A stretch of 22,571 bases of DNA from Trebonia sp. (GTDB lineage: Bacteria > Actinomycetota > Actinomycetes > Streptosporangiales > Streptosporangiaceae): NCBI GenBank assembly GCA_030043595.1, contig JASHXJ010000102.1, forward strand, positions 1 to 22,571, read 5' to 3'. Under the pieces are notes generated by a model. The model searched no databases. It saw only the letters and a program-made list of their open reading frames with translations, and was not told the origin of the DNA. This document shows positions 21,923 to 22,571 of the stretch, in pieces; position 1 is the first letter of the stretch; every line of letters begins with the position of its first letter. A program made the translations under genes and the position numbers.

Positions 21923-22524
21923 CCGTCAAGGCTGGCACCCCCAGCCGGCGCAAGTAAAGCGGTAAGGGAGTGGTCCGTGCCGCCGCCTGCCGATTCGCCC
22001 GCGTCTGCCGGTGCGGGGATGGCCATGCGCTGGGCTGCGGCCCGCCTGGCACAGCGGCGCAGCCAGAGCAGGCCGAAGACGGGAAGGACGAGCGGGACGA
22101 AGCCGTAGCCGCTTCCGTAGCCCGACCACACCGTGGCATCGGGGAAGGTGGCCGGGTCGAGGAGGCTCCAGGTGCCGACCGCCAGGACGCCAGCGAATTC
22201 CACCGAGCAGGACAGCACGGCGATCCGGCGTGCCGCCGGACTGCCGTTGGCCAGGGTGGCCGTGGCCAGGATGTAGACGGCGCCGGCAAGGGCCGACAGC
22301 AGGTAGGCGACCGGGGCGTGGCTGAACTTCGTCGCGATCTGCACCCCGGCCCGTGCGGTAGCGGAGAGCGCGAAGAGGGCGTAGACGGCGACGAGCAGCC
22401 GGCCGGGGCCTGACCTGGTGGATTCCGGCTGCGGCGCGGCGGGCTCGGGTGACGTCACGAGCTCGGCCAATGCCGGGGGTTCGGCCGATGTCAGGGGCTC
22501 AGCCGATGTCACGGGCTCAGACAT
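21919..22524 (-). CDS. Four-helix integral membrane protein of unknown function
   Basis: 201 residues. An acidic, Pro-rich N-terminal tail (~1-38) contains hexapeptide repeats. Four hydrophobic segments follow (~42-60, 70-92, 98-122, 140-155), then a basic stretch (LRRCARRAAAQR) and a hydrophilic end. It resembles small actinobacterial integral membrane proteins with no assigned role. The ATG at 22524 overlaps the end of the upstream frame by 8 bp, and its stop overlaps the hydrolase-LuxR start by 4 bp, so the three are probably one transcription unit. A link to envelope or ligand sensing by the LuxR protein is only suggested by position. Confidence 0.75.
   Translation of the reverse strand: MSEPVTSAEPLTSAEPPALAELVTSPEPAAPQPESTRSGPGRLLVAVYALFALSATARAGVQIATKFSHAPVAYLLSALAGAVYILATATLANGSPAARRIAVLSCSVEFAGVLAVGTWSLLDPATFPDATVWSGYGSGYGFVPLVLPVFGLLWLRRCARRAAAQRMAIPAPADAGESAGGGTDHSLTALLAPAGGASLDG
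22466..22519 (-). repeat. 18-bp tandem repeat coding hexapeptides
   Basis: Two 18-bp units (22484-22501 and 22502-22519) differ at one base, and a third degenerate unit spans 22466-22483. On the minus strand they encode EPVTSA, EPLTSA and EPPALA at the N-terminus of the membrane protein. The unit is a multiple of three and so may change in number without breaking the frame. Confidence 0.75.
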
Positions 22525-22571
22525 GGATCACCGGCCAGATCTCGTGCAGCCGGACCATCAGCACGGCCGCC
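22517..22571 (-). CDS. C-terminal end of an unidentified protein
   Basis: The minus-strand frame entering the window encodes AAVLMVRLHEIWPVIHV and then TGA at 22519-22517, overlapping the membrane-protein ATG by 8 bp. Such a short overlap is typical of genes in one operon. Only 17 codons are visible, so neither family nor function can be given. Confidence 0.4.
   Translation of the reverse strand, partial: AAVLMVRLHEIWPVIHV

Overview
The window is uniformly GC-rich, with strong G/C preference at third codon positions, frequent GTG starts and genes packed on both strands. Together with its families (F420-type LLM oxidoreductase, GT2-GtrA and GT39 glycosyltransferases, PPK2, Ala/Pro-rich lipoproteins, LuxR-tailed hydrolase) this points to the chromosome of a filamentous-type actinobacterium (Streptomyces/Streptosporangiales-like). 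The exact taxon cannot be fixed from the sequence. No rRNA, tRNA, CRISPR array, transposase, integrase or replication origin was seen, and no stretch over 300 bases lacks a gene.

Left part (1-5719, all minus strand). A probable SGNH/GDSL hydrolase is followed by an ATGA-overlapping pair: a polyprenyl-phosphate glycosyltransferase fused to a GtrA membrane domain, then a GT39-type membrane glycosyltransferase with low-complexity inserts. Such pairs charge a lipid carrier with a sugar and transfer it outside the membrane. Nine bases past the GT39 stop begins a gene that runs off the window edge. It has visibly different codon use and looks like a RelA/SpoT-fold alarmone-synthetase-type protein.

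Middle part (5851-15662). A TolB-like beta-propeller lipoprotein is followed 4 bp later by a phospholipase C-family phosphoesterase that has no signal peptide of its own. Facing it is a PIN/NYN ribonuclease-like + zinc-ribbon + FHA protein with a leaderless-type promoter. Then come an Asp-box propeller lipoprotein, a PPK2 polyphosphate kinase, a small coiled-coil lipoprotein and a divergent HtrA-type protease, with two hairpins between the last two. A YegS/diacylglycerol-kinase-like lipid kinase follows, whose open frame continues 645 bp antisense into the protease gene.

Right part (15766-22571). A PAP2 lipid phosphatase diverges from the lipid kinase and meets a membrane-anchored methyltransferase tail to tail. 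Next are a small L7/L12-C-terminal-like protein, a saccharopine-dehydrogenase-like oxidoreductase, a coupled hotdog thioesterase-like/LLM oxidoreductase pair with heptamer repeats in its leader, and a minus-strand operon of an unidentified gene end, a four-helix membrane protein and an alpha/beta hydrolase with a LuxR-type DNA-binding tail.

The themes are envelope lipid and glycan work (two glycosyltransferases, hydrolase, phospholipase, lipid kinase, lipid phosphatase), several lipoproteins and an extracytoplasmic protease, plus two possible stress or signalling elements: the RelA/SpoT-like partial gene and the PIN-FHA protein.
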